Shown here: in pieces, positions 17,157-27,282 of the stretch
How positions within the stretch are numbered: position 1 is the first letter of the stretch
Layout: each line of letters begins with the position of its first letter
Origin: Marinomonas ostreistagni
GTDB taxonomy: Bacteria > Pseudomonadota > Gammaproteobacteria > Pseudomonadales > Marinomonadaceae
Assembly: GCF_016461785.1 (NCBI RefSeq)
Contig: NZ_JAEMUH010000017.1
Span: 1-64,000, forward strand
Reading direction: 5' to 3'
DNA: 64,000 bases
Position numbers and translations under genes: made by a program
Notes under the pieces: generated by a model
Seen by the model: only the letters and a program-made list of their open reading frames with translations
Databases searched by the model: none
Told to the model about the DNA's origin: nothing

Positions 17157-17939
17157 ATGACAGACCCTTTTCTAGAGGATGATGATACCGCAGGCTGGAT
17201 ATTCACCTTTGCCGACTTAATGTCATTATTGCTGGTTTTTTTCATTCTGCTTTACAGCTTATCCCGAATGACTGAAACAACCCTGGTTGCAGCACTTTCT
17301 TCTATCCAAATAGCACTTAACAGTAACGGCGCATTAATTAGGCAGGAACCCGTTCGTTATTCTGGCGGCGGCACTGAGACCATCAAACCCGCCGAACCGC
17401 AAATGGCTACAAATCAAGAACTGGTGTATGCAAAAGATCCTGTTGACGAGGAAGTGAGAGAAGAAGTCAATGAAATCGCTAATGATGTAGTCAGTAAATT
17501 TGTAGCCAATAATCTAGAAAGCCAAGTCATGGTTTTTGAGGACGGCGAAAAAATTACTATCCGAATTGATGGTCACTCTCTATTTGAATCAGGTGAAGCT
17601 GAGATTCTCTACAGCGCAGAACCCATCTATGAAACCTTGCTAGGTATCTTTAACCGTTACCCTGATTACAATATTAATATAAAAGGCCATACGGACAACA
17701 TTCCCATTAACACTACGCGTTTTCCGAGCAACTGGGAGCTATCTGCCATTCGGGCAACCACAACCCTTCGTTACTTTTTAGAAAACGGAATTCCTCCAGA
17801 GAGAATGACTGCAACTGGCTATGCCGACAGTATTCCATTAGTAAGGAATGATTCAGAACAACATAGAGCAATGAATCGTAGAGTTGAATTTGTCTTACAG
17901 CGAGATAAAGATAAACCAATTGATAAAAGTAATAATTAA
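17157..17939 (+). CDS. MotB/PomB-type stator protein with OmpA-like peptidoglycan-binding domain
   Basis: The 260-residue protein has one N-terminal helix with the ion-carrying Asp in FTFADLMSLLLVFFILL, closer to sodium-type PomB than to E. coli MotB. A linker follows, then a C-terminal OmpA-like domain (from about residue 120) with NIKGHTDNIPI and the late MNRRVEFVL motif that anchors the stator to peptidoglycan. It starts 5 bases after the MotA-like stop and is in the same operon. Sodium use is inferred from the helix sequence only. Confidence 0.88.
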   Translation: MTDPFLEDDDTAGWIFTFADLMSLLLVFFILLYSLSRMTETTLVAALSSIQIALNSNGALIRQEPVRYSGGGTETIKPAEPQMATNQELVYAKDPVDEEVREEVNEIANDVVSKFVANNLESQVMVFEDGEKITIRIDGHSLFESGEAEILYSAEPIYETLLGIFNRYPDYNINIKGHTDNIPINTTRFPSNWELSAIRATTTLRYFLENGIPPERMTATGYADSIPLVRNDSEQHRAMNRRVEFVLQRDKDKPIDKSNN

Positions 17940-17969
17940 TATGTTGCTTGGACTTGCACGGAGTACTGC

Positions 17970-18395
17970 ATGACTGATGACAAAAACATTGAGTACTCAT
18001 CTTCTGAGCGTAGAAATGCCATAAGAGTCGTCCCGAAAGGTCATAAGCTTTCGTTTACTCATAACACGGTGACAACACTCGAATGCATTGATATCAGTAT
18101 GGACGGCGTCGCACTTATGAGCGATTTGGACTTAGCCATTAATAACAATGATCAAGTTGCTTTTATACTTGATCAAAATGATGTAGTGATTGGTAAAGTT
18201 AACGCTCGACTTGTATACAAGCAACCAAGTCGTTCTGGCTGGCAATTTACAGCCATGGAAGAAGAAGTTAGAGAATTTATTGATCAACTTGTTCTTGAGA
18301 CACAAAAGAAAGCCCTCAGAAAAGCCGCACATGAACGCATTGTTAAAAATGAAAAGAAGCTATTAGATTTAGCTGATGATGAATATGATATGTAA
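17970..18395 (+). CDS. PilZ domain protein (c-di-GMP receptor)
   Basis: The 141-residue protein contains both c-di-GMP contact motifs: an Arg cluster RRNAIR near residue 12 and D-x-S-x-x-G as DISMDGVAL near residue 38. The remainder forms the PilZ barrel followed by a charged C-terminal helix (about residues 90-141). It follows the stator pair by 30 bases, with a GGAG ribosome site. The position suggests it tunes stator activity in response to c-di-GMP, analogous to YcgR-type brakes, but it lacks the YcgR N-terminal domain. That role is inference. Confidence 0.85.
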   Translation: MTDDKNIEYSSSERRNAIRVVPKGHKLSFTHNTVTTLECIDISMDGVALMSDLDLAINNNDQVAFILDQNDVVIGKVNARLVYKQPSRSGWQFTAMEEEVREFIDQLVLETQKKALRKAAHERIVKNEKKLLDLADDEYDM

Positions 18396-18427
18396 ACTTA
18401 GCTAAGCTACGCTTTTTAAAATGATAA

Positions 18428-18447
18428 CGGGAGCTAAATCGCTCCCG
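18428..18447. terminator. Hairpin between convergent pilZ and metZ genes
   Basis: The stem CGGGAGC/GCTCCCG with a six-base loop lies between two convergent genes. A weak T-rich tail is present on each side, so it could end both transcripts. Confidence 0.65.
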
Positions 18448-18464
18448 CTCTTATTCAATACAAC

Positions 18465-19637
18465 CTAAACTTTTTCTAGTGCTTGCTCAACATCAGCAAT
18501 AATATCCTCGATATCCTCTAAACCAACAGAGAGGCGAACAAGGCCTTCTTTTATACCAGCGGCCAACTTCTCTTCATCAGTTAAACGCCCGTGTGTAGTG
18601 GTTGCAGGATGAGTAACAAGGCTCTTTGTATCACCTAGGTTACCTGTTATAGACATTAATTTAACATTATCAATAAATGACCAAGCTGCTTCACGACCGC
18701 CGTCTAGTTCAAAGGACATGACACCGCCAAAGTCTTTTTGTTGTGTTTTTGCTAGTTGATGGTACTTATGCGAAGGCAAACCACCGTAATTCACCTTCAA
18801 CACTTTTGGATGCTTCTCAAGGAACTCTGCTAACGCTAACGCATTAGCAGAATGGGCTTTCATACGAAGCCCAAGCGTCTCCAGTCCATTCAAAAGCACC
18901 CAAGCATTAAATGGGCTCATTGCGGGACCCGCACTGCGCATAAATGCCACAAATTGCTCTACAATTTCTTTCGAAGAAATAAGTGCGCCACCTAAACAGC
19001 GACCTTGTCCATCGATAAACTTCGTTGCTGACTGCATCACAATATCAGCACCTTGAGTCAGAGGATTCTGCAATGCAGGTGTTGCCAGAACAGTATCAAC
19101 ACAAAGCAAAGCATTTTTGGCATGAGCAAGCTCCGCAACTTTGGCTACATTGACTACCTCATACAATGGGTTTGATGGGGTCTCAAAGTAACAAAGGCGT
19201 GTATTTTCATCGATTTCACGTTCCCATGCTTCGTAATCTGTCGCATCGACGTAGGCGATTTCAACATTGTACTTAGCCATGTACGCATTGAAAAATTTAA
19301 CGGTTGAGCCAAATATATTGCGTGAACAAACAACCTTATCGCCAGATTTTAAAAGTGAGTACCCTAGCGTCATTAAAGCCGCCATACCTGAAGACGTTGC
19401 AATGGCCGCCTCCCCTTTCTCAAGAGCAGCTAAACGCTTCTCGAACATCTCGACAGTTGGATTCGTAAATCGTGAATAAATATTACCATCAAGTTCACCA
19501 CCAAACTTACCAGCCGCCTCAGCAGCACTAGAGTATGCAAAGCTCGAAGTTATAAAAATAGCTTCGCTGTTCTCTTGCTCTAGGGTTTGACGAATACCCG
19601 CTCGAATAGCGAGCGTTGCATCTTTATATTCAGACAT
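18465..19637 (-). CDS. metZ: O-succinylhomoserine sulfhydrylase (PLP enzyme)
   Basis: The 390-residue enzyme makes homocysteine from O-succinylhomoserine and sulfide. It belongs to the Cys/Met-metabolism PLP family. The PLP lysine is in SATKFIDGQGR (K206), and the phosphate-binding motif SSGMAAL is near residue 82. The purF-metZ order and the exact N-terminal style match the Pseudomonas MetZ group, which supports sulfhydrylase over cystathionine gamma-synthase. It would use the sulfide produced by CysI in the same window. A strong hairpin separates it from purF. Confidence 0.87.
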   Translation of the reverse strand: MSEYKDATLAIRAGIRQTLEQENSEAIFITSSFAYSSAAEAAGKFGGELDGNIYSRFTNPTVEMFEKRLAALEKGEAAIATSSGMAALMTLGYSLLKSGDKVVCSRNIFGSTVKFFNAYMAKYNVEIAYVDATDYEAWEREIDENTRLCYFETPSNPLYEVVNVAKVAELAHAKNALLCVDTVLATPALQNPLTQGADIVMQSATKFIDGQGRCLGGALISSKEIVEQFVAFMRSAGPAMSPFNAWVLLNGLETLGLRMKAHSANALALAEFLEKHPKVLKVNYGGLPSHKYHQLAKTQQKDFGGVMSFELDGGREAAWSFIDNVKLMSITGNLGDTKSLVTHPATTTHGRLTDEEKLAAGIKEGLVRLSVGLEDIEDIIADVEQALEKV

Positions 19638-19667
19638 AGGTCACTCCAAGTTGACACTTTAAAAACA

Positions 19668-19695
19668 ACTAAGCCAGGTCAGAGCCTGGCTTAGT
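19668..19695 (-). terminator. Strong hairpin between purF and metZ
   Basis: An 11-base-pair stem ACTAAGCCAGG/CCTGGCTTAGT with a six-base loop is followed on the minus strand by TTGTTTTT. It looks like the purF terminator, with partial read-through to metZ possible. Confidence 0.75.
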
Positions 19696-19726
19696 ATGAG
19701 CAATAACAAGCACTAAGCCAATGGTG

Positions 19727-21235
19727 TTACATTGGGTGCATTAGGTCGCTGTTTGAAGCTTCTTCAGTAGAAGCTTTCTTTGAATCACTACGCGCATCAG
19801 CCAAACCTTGTAAATAAGCTTGGTCAATATTACCTGTGATGTATTTACCATCAAATACAGACGTATCAAATTCACGCACATCAGAATGTTTCTCATCAAT
19901 ACACGCAGCAATCAAGTCATCTAAATCTTGGAAGATCAAACGATCAGCGCCAATTAATTGACAGATTTCATCTACGCTACGTTCATGCGCAATCAACTCT
20001 GTCGCTGCAGGCATATCAATACCGTAAACGTTAGGGTACCGCACCTCTGGCGCCGCTGACGCCAAGTAAACTTTCTTAGCGCCTGCTTCACGAGCCATCT
20101 CAATAATTTCTTGGCTTGTTGTACCGCGAACAATCGAGTCATCGACTAGAAGAACATTCTTATCTTTAAACTCGAATGGTACTGGGTTTAGCTTCTGGCG
20201 AACAGACTTCTTACGTACAGTTTGACCAGGCATAATAAAGGTGCGACCGATATAACGGTTTTTCACCAAGCCTTCACGGAATGGAATATTTAGCTCTTGG
20301 GCAATCTGTAGCGCAGCGGTACGACTCGTATCAGGAATTGGAATCACTACATCGATGTCATGATCAACCCATTCACGCTTAATTTTAGCCGCAAGACGAT
20401 CTCCCTGATTGATACGTGCTTTGTATACAGAAATACTATCTATCACTGTATCAGGACGTGCAAAGTAGACGTATTCAAACAGACATGGACGGGGTGCTTT
20501 CGCTTCTGTACATTGACGTTGATAAACGTTGTGCTTCACATCAAAGAACATGGCTTCGCCTGGACGAATATCACGCTCAATTTTAAAGCCCGCTGCATCA
20601 AGCGCTACACTCTCAGAAGCGACCATGTACTCTGTGCCATTTTCCGTTTCTTTTGAACCATAGATAAGAGGACGAATCCCATCTGGATCACGAAACGCCA
20701 AGATACCGTAGCCAGTGATCAAAGCCACAACTGCGTATCCACCTTCGATACGTTTATAAACACGCTCTAATGCGTTAAAAATATCTTCTGGTGTCGGGAC
20801 AAGCTTACCTTCTTCATGAAGTTCATGAGCTAATACGTTAACCAAAACTTCGGAATCAGATGTTGTATTGATATGGCGAAGATCCGATTCGAACACCTCT
20901 TGCTTAAGTTTTGCTGTGTTCGTTAAGTTTCCGTTGTGTGCCAACGAAATACCGTAAGGAGAGTTCACATAAAACGGCTGAGCTTCAGCTGAACTAGACG
21001 TACCCGCTGTTGGGTATCGTGCATGTCCAATGCCGATATTGCCGTGCAGTTTTTTCATGTGTCGTGTACGAAACACTTCACTCACTGGACCATTATCTTT
21101 GCGCAAGCATAATAATCCGTTATGGCTTGTAACCATACCAGCAGCGTCCTGACCGCGATGCTGAAGAAGCGTGAGAGCGTCAAAAATGGTTTGGTTAACC
21201 ATAGACGTGGCTACGACACCAACGATACCACACAT
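19727..21235 (-). CDS. purF: Amidophosphoribosyltransferase
   Basis: The 502-residue enzyme performs the committed step of purine synthesis, PRPP plus glutamine to phosphoribosylamine. The N-terminal nucleophile Cys follows the initiator Met (MCGIVGVVA), with [12 protein letters not shown] marking the glutaminase domain. The PRPP-binding loop is [17 protein letters not shown] near residue 365. The length matches the E. coli-type enzyme without a propeptide. It is downstream of cvpA, as in many gammaproteobacteria. Confidence 0.95.
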   Translation of the reverse strand: MCGIVGVVATSMVNQTIFDALTLLQHRGQDAAGMVTSHNGLLCLRKDNGPVSEVFRTRHMKKLHGNIGIGHARYPTAGTSSSAEAQPFYVNSPYGISLAHNGNLTNTAKLKQEVFESDLRHINTTSDSEVLVNVLAHELHEEGKLVPTPEDIFNALERVYKRIEGGYAVVALITGYGILAFRDPDGIRPLIYGSKETENGTEYMVASESVALDAAGFKIERDIRPGEAMFFDVKHNVYQRQCTEAKAPRPCLFEYVYFARPDTVIDSISVYKARINQGDRLAAKIKREWVDHDIDVVIPIPDTSRTAALQIAQELNIPFREGLVKNRYIGRTFIMPGQTVRKKSVRQKLNPVPFEFKDKNVLLVDDSIVRGTTSQEIIEMAREAGAKKVYLASAAPEVRYPNVYGIDMPAATELIAHERSVDEICQLIGADRLIFQDLDDLIAACIDEKHSDVREFDTSVFDGKYITGNIDQAYLQGLADARSDSKKASTEEASNSDLMHPM

Positions 21236-21301
21236 GTATATATACCTCGTGATTTGGGGAAAACGACTTCGCCGTCTATTTTTTACTTCGCAAAAATGCG
21301 A

Positions 21302-21835
21302 TTAACTACTAAAAGTACGATCAATAAGAGAGGTGTCGAAAACATCCCCCCCTTTGCCTAAAATCTCACGTACCCAATCTTTCAAAACAACCAGCTGTGG
21401 AACTAACTGTGACGACTTCCACATATCCGACTTTTCAATTGCCGGACTTAAGCTTAATAGGGATATAAATGCTACGACGATCAAAGCACCCCGAACAAAG
21501 CCGAATAACATTCCAATGACTCTGTCGGTACTGCTTAAACCTGTCGCCTGCACTAAGGACCCAAGAATAAAATTAACTAGAGCACCAATCACTAATGTTG
21601 CTATAAATAAAGCTATAAACGCTACGATATAACGAATTTGATCATTCTGTACCTGGTCAACTAACAAAGATTGAAGCGGACTTGTAAACTTTACCGCTAC
21701 AATAAAAGCAACAACCCAAGTCACTAATGACATGACTTCTTTAACGAAGCCTCGCTTTAAGCTCAATAGAGTCGATAAAACAACGACTGCAATGATTAAC
21801 CAGTCAAGAGTTGTGATGGACTGAATCTGATCCAT
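21302..21835 (-). CDS. cvpA: CvpA family membrane protein
   Basis: The 177-residue protein has four predicted membrane helices (about residues 10-28, 33-52, 68-90 and 104-125) and the CvpA pattern LDWLIIAVVVLSTLLSLKRGF. CvpA is linked to colicin V production and envelope stress tolerance, with no settled molecular role. It lies immediately upstream of purF, its usual place, and downstream of the SPOR gene. Confidence 0.9.
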   Translation of the reverse strand: MDQIQSITTLDWLIIAVVVLSTLLSLKRGFVKEVMSLVTWVVAFIVAVKFTSPLQSLLVDQVQNDQIRYIVAFIALFIATLVIGALVNFILGSLVQATGLSSTDRVIGMLFGFVRGALIVVAFISLLSLSPAIEKSDMWKSSQLVPQLVVLKDWVREILGKGGDVFDTSLIDRTFSS

Positions 21836-21905
21836 ACCTACCTCTAAAATATGCTGCGCAGTTTACCAAAAGTTGCCAGTATTCCAAGCAGCAAGCTAAA
21901 AACAA

Positions 21906-22502
21906 TTAAGAATTAGGAGCGTACTTCACAACGATGCCGCTGAGTTTAAACTCTTTCAGCACCTTTTGTTTCATCTTTTCTGACTCTTCACGCTTCAGCT
22001 CTGGCCCTACAAATACTTTGAAGAGCGAATTTGTGGTAATTACATAAGCTGAATAGCCGGCATCCTGTAACTTTTTTAAGGTACGCGCAGCATTTTCTTG
22101 CTTACCAAATGTCGCCACCTGTAAAGTCCAACGGTCTGCAATGGGCACAGGTTCTTTAGTCACTTTTACAACTTCAGGAGCTGTAATATTACTCTCTTCA
22201 GACTTAGCAATGACTTCTGATACTGTTTTAGGCTCTTGGGTTGGCACTACTTGAGCCTTGGTTTCTGAAGGCAGCAGCTCTATTTCGTTCACATCTACTG
22301 GCTCGTCTGCCATGTCCATTTCAGAAATAGGCTGCACCGGAGCAATCGCTATTTCAGGAAATTCTGGGCGCTCTGGAACGCTAATTTGAACATCCAATGA
22401 GTCAGGCCTTTCACCATCCAATATTAATGGAAGTAAGACTGCTGACGATGCAATAAGTAAGCCTGCACCAATTAAGCGATATTTCGACTTTGCATCCAAC
22501 AT
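21906..22502 (-). CDS. dedD: DedD-like SPOR domain cell-division protein
   Basis: The 198-residue protein has one N-terminal helix (YRLIGAGLLIASSAVLLPLIL), a Pro/Glu-rich periplasmic linker and a C-terminal SPOR domain starting RWTLQVATFGKQENAARTL. SPOR domains bind denuded septal peptidoglycan. It lies 8 bases from folC, within the conserved accD-folC-dedD-cvpA-purF order, which supports the DedD name. Confidence 0.85.
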   Translation of the reverse strand: MLDAKSKYRLIGAGLLIASSAVLLPLILDGERPDSLDVQISVPERPEFPEIAIAPVQPISEMDMADEPVDVNEIELLPSETKAQVVPTQEPKTVSEVIAKSEESNITAPEVVKVTKEPVPIADRWTLQVATFGKQENAARTLKKLQDAGYSAYVITTNSLFKVFVGPELKREESEKMKQKVLKEFKLSGIVVKYAPNS

Positions 22503-22510
22503 TCAGTCAC

Positions 22511-23743
22511 CTACTTAACAACATGTGTTGACAGGTATTCTGACACAGTTAAGAAAGAGCCAAATACGATAACAACAGAATCCTTTGTCTTTGCCATCTG
22601 TTTAGCCTGATCTAACGCTTCAGACATAGACGGATGACAAAGGACATCACCTTCCACATAGCGTGACAACTCCTCACCTTTGGCACCTCTTGGCCCAGGT
22701 AAATCGATAAAATTCCAAGCTATAAAGGAATCTTTTAACGTATCCATTACACTGGCTATATCTTTATCTTTTAACATGCCACAAACAGCAATCGCAGACT
22801 GTTCAAGTTGAGATATTTGCATTTTAAGTTGACTCGCTGCCTCTGGATTATGAGCGACATCGATATACACGCAGGGGGCTTCTTCAACTCGTTGAAAACG
22901 CCCCAAGAGAGTGGCGGACTCAAATAAAGCAACAAGGTCCACATAATTTACTTCTACATCCAGTTGGAGTAATGCTGCGATCACTGTTGCAGCGTTTTCC
23001 AAAGGGAGTTTTGGCAGTGGCAACTCAGAAAACTCTAACCCCAAGCCTTTCCATGTCCACTTTTTACCATCAATACTAAATGTGAAGTCTTTATGTTTTT
23101 GGAGAAGTGAAGCACCAACCTCTTCGGCAGTTTTGGCGATCGTTGCAGGTGGATTGACCACTCCTGATACCAAAGGCTTAGCTTTTCTGGCAATACCGGC
23201 TTTCTCATAGCCAATGCCATCAATCGAGTCACCCAGCCAGTCAACATGATCAAGCGCGATAGAAGTGATCACAGCTAGATCTGTATCGACCATATTAACG
23301 GAATCTAATCGGCCACCTAAACCTACTTCTAATACCCAGTAATCTAAACCAAGATGATCAAACACCCAAAGCGCAGCCAAGGTTGAAAACTCGAAGTATG
23401 TTAGGGGTGTATCACCACGTATCGCCTCAATAACTTCAAATGCTTCACAGAGTAAAGCATCTGAACATTCCTGAGCATCAATCTGAACGCGCTCATTGAA
23501 GTTGAGAAAATGAGGGGATGTGTAAGTACCAACTTTAAAGCCAGCATTCACCAAGTACTGGGTCAACATGGTACAAGTTGACCCCTTGCCGTTTGTTCCA
23601 GCAACAGTGATGACTTTTGCTTTTGGTCGACCTAGGTTCAAGGCATTTAAAACCTTTAAACCACGCTCCAGCTCGAGTTCGATCTCAGCTGGATGCTGGC
23701 TCTCAATGTATGAGAGCCATTCAGATAAAGACTTAGCGGACAT
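22511..23743 (-). CDS. folC: Bifunctional dihydrofolate synthase / folylpolyglutamate synthase
   Basis: The 410-residue Mur-ligase-family enzyme adds glutamate to dihydropteroate and folates. The P-loop VAGTNGKGSTCTML is near residue 48 and the Mur-type LGGRLDSVN and LDHVDWLG segments follow. The C-terminal part has the expected VDVAHNPEA-like stretch (YIDVAHNPEAASQL). It is sandwiched between accD, 3 bases away, and dedD in one transcription unit. Confidence 0.93.
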   Translation of the reverse strand: MSAKSLSEWLSYIESQHPAEIELELERGLKVLNALNLGRPKAKVITVAGTNGKGSTCTMLTQYLVNAGFKVGTYTSPHFLNFNERVQIDAQECSDALLCEAFEVIEAIRGDTPLTYFEFSTLAALWVFDHLGLDYWVLEVGLGGRLDSVNMVDTDLAVITSIALDHVDWLGDSIDGIGYEKAGIARKAKPLVSGVVNPPATIAKTAEEVGASLLQKHKDFTFSIDGKKWTWKGLGLEFSELPLPKLPLENAATVIAALLQLDVEVNYVDLVALFESATLLGRFQRVEEAPCVYIDVAHNPEAASQLKMQISQLEQSAIAVCGMLKDKDIASVMDTLKDSFIAWNFIDLPGPRGAKGEELSRYVEGDVLCHPSMSEALDQAKQMAKTKDSVVIVFGSFLTVSEYLSTHVVK

Positions 23744-23746
23744 TAA

Positions 23747-24613
23747 TTAGGCTGCTTTGTTCGTCAAAATAGACAGGATACTATACAAACGATCACGCAT
23801 TTCATGACGTGTAATAATCATGTCCAATGCGCCTTTATCCAGAAGGAACTCAGAACGCTGGAAGCCTTCTGGCAGTTTTTCACGTACTGTTTGTTCAATA
23901 ACACGTGGGCCTGCAAAACCAATCAACGCATTTGGCTCAGCCACATTCAAATCACCTAGCATAGCAAGCGACGCAGACACGCCACCGAACACTGGATCTG
24001 TCATAGCAGAAATGTAAGGAATACCTTGTTGCTTCATTCTCTCAAGACCTGCACTGGTCTTCGCCATCTGCATTAAAGAGATTAAGGCCTCTTGCATACG
24101 TGCGCCACCTGATGCAGAGAAGCAAATCAATGGAATACGTTTTTCAAGACAGACATTGACAGCTTGGATGAACTTCTCACCGACAATTGAGCCCATTGAG
24201 CCGCCTAGGAAGTTGAACTCAAATGCCACCGCTACTACGGGCATACCATTCAAAGTACCTTCCATAGCAACCAAGGCATCTTTTTCACCGGTTGCTTTTT
24301 GCGCCGCAAGCAGACGGTCTTTGTATTTTTTGGAGTCTTTAAACTTCAACTTATCTTCTGGCTCAAGGTGAGCTGCGATTTCTGAGCGCCCTTCTTTATC
24401 AAGAAAAATATCCAAACGGCGTCGTGCATTCACACGCATGTGGTGTTCACACTTAGGGCAAACGTCTAAGTTTTTTTCAAGCTCTGGACGATACAAAACA
24501 TTGTCACATTTTGGGCACTTTTTCCAAAGACCCTCAGGGACTCCGCCTTGTTGTGCACGCTTCGATTCACTGCGCATAATCGAAGGAACAAATTTATCTA
24601 ACCAACTGCTCAT
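23747..24613 (-). CDS. accD: Acetyl-CoA carboxylase carboxyltransferase subunit beta
   Basis: The 288-residue subunit has the N-terminal four-Cys zinc finger (CPKC at residues 33-36 and CPKCEHH at about 52-58). The crotonase-like carboxyltransferase core follows, with [10 protein letters not shown] and [11 protein letters not shown]. With AccA it transfers carboxyl from biotin to acetyl-CoA to make malonyl-CoA. It sits between trpA and folC, a widespread arrangement. Confidence 0.95.
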   Translation of the reverse strand: MSSWLDKFVPSIMRSESKRAQQGGVPEGLWKKCPKCDNVLYRPELEKNLDVCPKCEHHMRVNARRRLDIFLDKEGRSEIAAHLEPEDKLKFKDSKKYKDRLLAAQKATGEKDALVAMEGTLNGMPVVAVAFEFNFLGGSMGSIVGEKFIQAVNVCLEKRIPLICFSASGGARMQEALISLMQMAKTSAGLERMKQQGIPYISAMTDPVFGGVSASLAMLGDLNVAEPNALIGFAGPRVIEQTVREKLPEGFQRSEFLLDKGALDMIITRHEMRDRLYSILSILTNKAA

Positions 24614-24651
24614 TTAACTCTCCAAATTAATTACTAACTGATCGCTTTTGC

Positions 24652-25458
24652 TTATTTGTCCATTTCCGAACGCATCGGAGACAAGATTGAACGTAGCGCA
24701 TCAGCAACTTGATCTTGTGAACTTTCCTTCGCTTGGGCGATGGCATTAACTAAAACACTACCGACGATGACACCGTCTGAACACTGGCTAACTGCATGGG
24801 CAGTTTGTGCGTCACGGATACCAAAACCAACACCTATCGGCAGACTTGTAATTTCTCGTAATGATTGAACATGTGACGCAACACTATCAACGTCTAATGT
24901 TGCCGAACCTGTCACCCCTTTTACCGATACGTAATAGACATATCCAGACGCCAAATCACAAATCTTTTTGGCACGCGCTGGGGTTGTTGTTGGCGATAAA
25001 AGGTAAATCAAATCAATGCTGTTACTGCGGAAGCATTCTACAACATCTGTCGCCTCTTCTGGAGTCAAATCTACCAATAAAATGCCATCAACACCGGCTT
25101 CTTTTGCTGCATCAGAGAAAGCTTGATAACCGAAGAACTCAATTGGATTCAAATAGCCCATTAAAACAACAGGTGTTTGCTGATTAACCTGACGAAACTC
25201 GGCAATAATTTCAAGCACTTTACGAATCGTCATGCCCGCTGCAAGAGCTCGCTCGCAGGCCAGCTGAATCACTGGACCATCAGCCATCGGATCAGAGAAT
25301 GGCATACCTATTTCTAATATATCTGCACCAGACTCAACTAATGCATGCATCAACTCAACAGTATATGACGGGGTTGGATCGCCTGCTGTGATATATGGAA
25401 TTAATGCCTTTTTGTTATCAGCCTTCAGCTGCTCAAAACAATGTTCGATACGGCTCAT
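24652..25458 (-). CDS. trpA: Tryptophan synthase alpha chain
   Basis: The 268-residue TIM barrel cleaves indole-glycerol phosphate. The catalytic Glu and Asp are in ADILEIGMPFSDPMADGP (about residues 46-63), and the phosphate-binding GVGFGIRD is near residue 212. The start codon lies 2 bases past the trpB stop, consistent with coupled synthesis of the alpha-beta complex. Confidence 0.95.
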   Translation of the reverse strand: MSRIEHCFEQLKADNKKALIPYITAGDPTPSYTVELMHALVESGADILEIGMPFSDPMADGPVIQLACERALAAGMTIRKVLEIIAEFRQVNQQTPVVLMGYLNPIEFFGYQAFSDAAKEAGVDGILLVDLTPEEATDVVECFRSNSIDLIYLLSPTTTPARAKKICDLASGYVYYVSVKGVTGSATLDVDSVASHVQSLREITSLPIGVGFGIRDAQTAHAVSQCSDGVIVGSVLVNAIAQAKESSQDQVADALRSILSPMRSEMDK

Positions 25459-25460
25459 AA

Positions 25461-26684
25461 TTACATCTCCAAACCATCAATTTCTGCAACTGTGTGGATG
25501 TCTTTATCACCACGACCCGAAACGTTGATCACAACAATTTTATCTTTCTCCATGGTTGCCGCCAGTTTCATACCATACGCAACAGCATGACTGGATTCTA
25601 ATGCAGGCATAATCCCTTCAAGACGAGTTAGCTCACGAAATCCATGCATCGCTTCATCATCGTTAATCGCTACATAATTAGCACGACCTACATCTTTTAA
25701 CCAAGAATGCTCAGGACCAACACCTGGGTAATCAAGACCCGCTGAAATAGAATGTGTACCAAGGATTTGACCATCTTCATCAGCCATGACATAAGTCCGG
25801 TTACCATGCAAAACACCAGGACGACCAGCACTTAGAGGTGCCGCATGACGACCTGTTTCAATACCATCGCCTCCGGCTTCAACACCATACATCGCGACAC
25901 TTTCATCTTCGATAAACGGATAAAACATACCGATCGCATTAGAACCACCGCCAACACAAGCAACGACAGCATCAGGCAAACGCCCTTCTTGCTCTAGACA
26001 TTGAGCTTTAGTTTCACGACCAATAACTGCTTGGAAGTCACGCACCAATTTTGGGTATGGATGAGGACCGGCTGCAGTACCGATAATGTAGAACGTATCA
26101 TCAACATTACTCACCCAGTAGCGCATGGCTTCATTTAATGCATCTTTTAAGGTTTTTGTACCCGATTCAACGGGAATAACTTCAGCACCTAAAAGCTTCA
26201 TACGATACACATTGAGTGCCTGACGACGAATGTCTTCAGATCCCATAAACACTTTACACTTCAAACCTAAGCGAGCCGCAACGGTCGCCGATGCAACGCC
26301 ATGTTGGCCAGCACCTGTTTCAGCAATAATGTTCGGTTTACCCATGTGTTTGGCAAGTAAAGCCTGACCTATGGTGTTGTTGATCTTATGAGCACCTGTA
26401 TGGTTTAAGTCTTCTCGCTTCAAGTAGATCTTAGCACCACCCACTTTTTCTGTTAGGCGTTCGGCAAAATATAATGGAGAGGGACGACCAACATAATGCG
26501 CTAAATCTTTATCAAAGGCCGCTTGAAACTCAGGATCATTCGACAAAGTTTCATATACTTCGGCCAAATCTTCCAATGCTGACATGAGAGTTTCAGATAC
26601 AAACACGCCACCAAACTGGCCAAAGCGGCCGTGTTCATCTGGTAAATTCAAGGAAATTTTTGACTTATCCACGTTTAGCTCCAT
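25461..26684 (-). CDS. trpB: Tryptophan synthase beta chain
   Basis: The 407-residue PLP enzyme condenses indole with serine. The PLP lysine lies in [10 protein letters not shown], the phosphate-binding Gly-rich loop is [10 protein letters not shown], and the conserved PAPGQ-type activation region reads [12 protein letters not shown]. This is the TrpB1 type that pairs with TrpA. Its 5' end overlaps the trpF 3' end by 20 bases. Confidence 0.95.
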   Translation of the reverse strand: MELNVDKSKISLNLPDEHGRFGQFGGVFVSETLMSALEDLAEVYETLSNDPEFQAAFDKDLAHYVGRPSPLYFAERLTEKVGGAKIYLKREDLNHTGAHKINNTIGQALLAKHMGKPNIIAETGAGQHGVASATVAARLGLKCKVFMGSEDIRRQALNVYRMKLLGAEVIPVESGTKTLKDALNEAMRYWVSNVDDTFYIIGTAAGPHPYPKLVRDFQAVIGRETKAQCLEQEGRLPDAVVACVGGGSNAIGMFYPFIEDESVAMYGVEAGGDGIETGRHAAPLSAGRPGVLHGNRTYVMADEDGQILGTHSISAGLDYPGVGPEHSWLKDVGRANYVAINDDEAMHGFRELTRLEGIMPALESSHAVAYGMKLAATMEKDKIVVINVSGRGDKDIHTVAEIDGLEM

Positions 26685-27282
26685 TTATAAACTGCATCAC
26701 TTTAATGGGATCCTTGACCCCTTTCTGCTGTTCTACACCACCGCTCACATCTACGGCGTAAGGTTGAACTGTATTTACAGCGTCCTCAACATTTTCTGGA
26801 GTTAATCCCCCAGCCAAAATCAGGGGCTTTGACAATTCATCTGGAATCAAATGCCAATCGAATACTTCACCTGTACCACCTGGGACACCCGCCTTGTAAG
26901 CATCCAACAGCACTGCTGTTGCGCTGGCATAACGACAAGCCTCACTTAATATATCCATTTCAGGCTTCATACGAATCGCTTTGAAATATGGACGCTGCCA
27001 TTGCTGGCATTGCTCAGGAGACTCATTGCCATGAAACTGCAGTGTCCAACGAGAGCTACCTGATACAACAGACTCAATTAAGGCATCCTCTGCATCAACA
27101 AACAATGCGACAGGTGTAATAAATGGCGGTAACTGAGCTACGATTTGGTTTGCTTCTTCTGGAGATATATAGCGAGGACTTTTGTCATAAAAAACAAAAC
27201 CTAACGCATCTGCACCACAATCCGATGCATGCAATGCGTCCGCTAGATTTGTAATACCACAAATTTTAACGCGGCAAGACAT
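26665..27282 (-). CDS. trpF: Phosphoribosylanthranilate isomerase
   Basis: The 205-residue TIM barrel carries out the Amadori step of tryptophan synthesis. The start motif VKICGITN carries the catalytic Cys, and the acid is in the VDVSGGVE segment. It is a stand-alone enzyme, not fused to TrpC as in enterobacteria. It overlaps truA upstream by 17 bases and trpB downstream by 20. Confidence 0.94.
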   Translation of the reverse strand: MSCRVKICGITNLADALHASDCGADALGFVFYDKSPRYISPEEANQIVAQLPPFITPVALFVDAEDALIESVVSGSSRWTLQFHGNESPEQCQQWQRPYFKAIRMKPEMDILSEACRYASATAVLLDAYKAGVPGGTGEVFDWHLIPDELSKPLILAGGLTPENVEDAVNTVQPYAVDVSGGVEQQKGVKDPIKVMQFINGAKRG

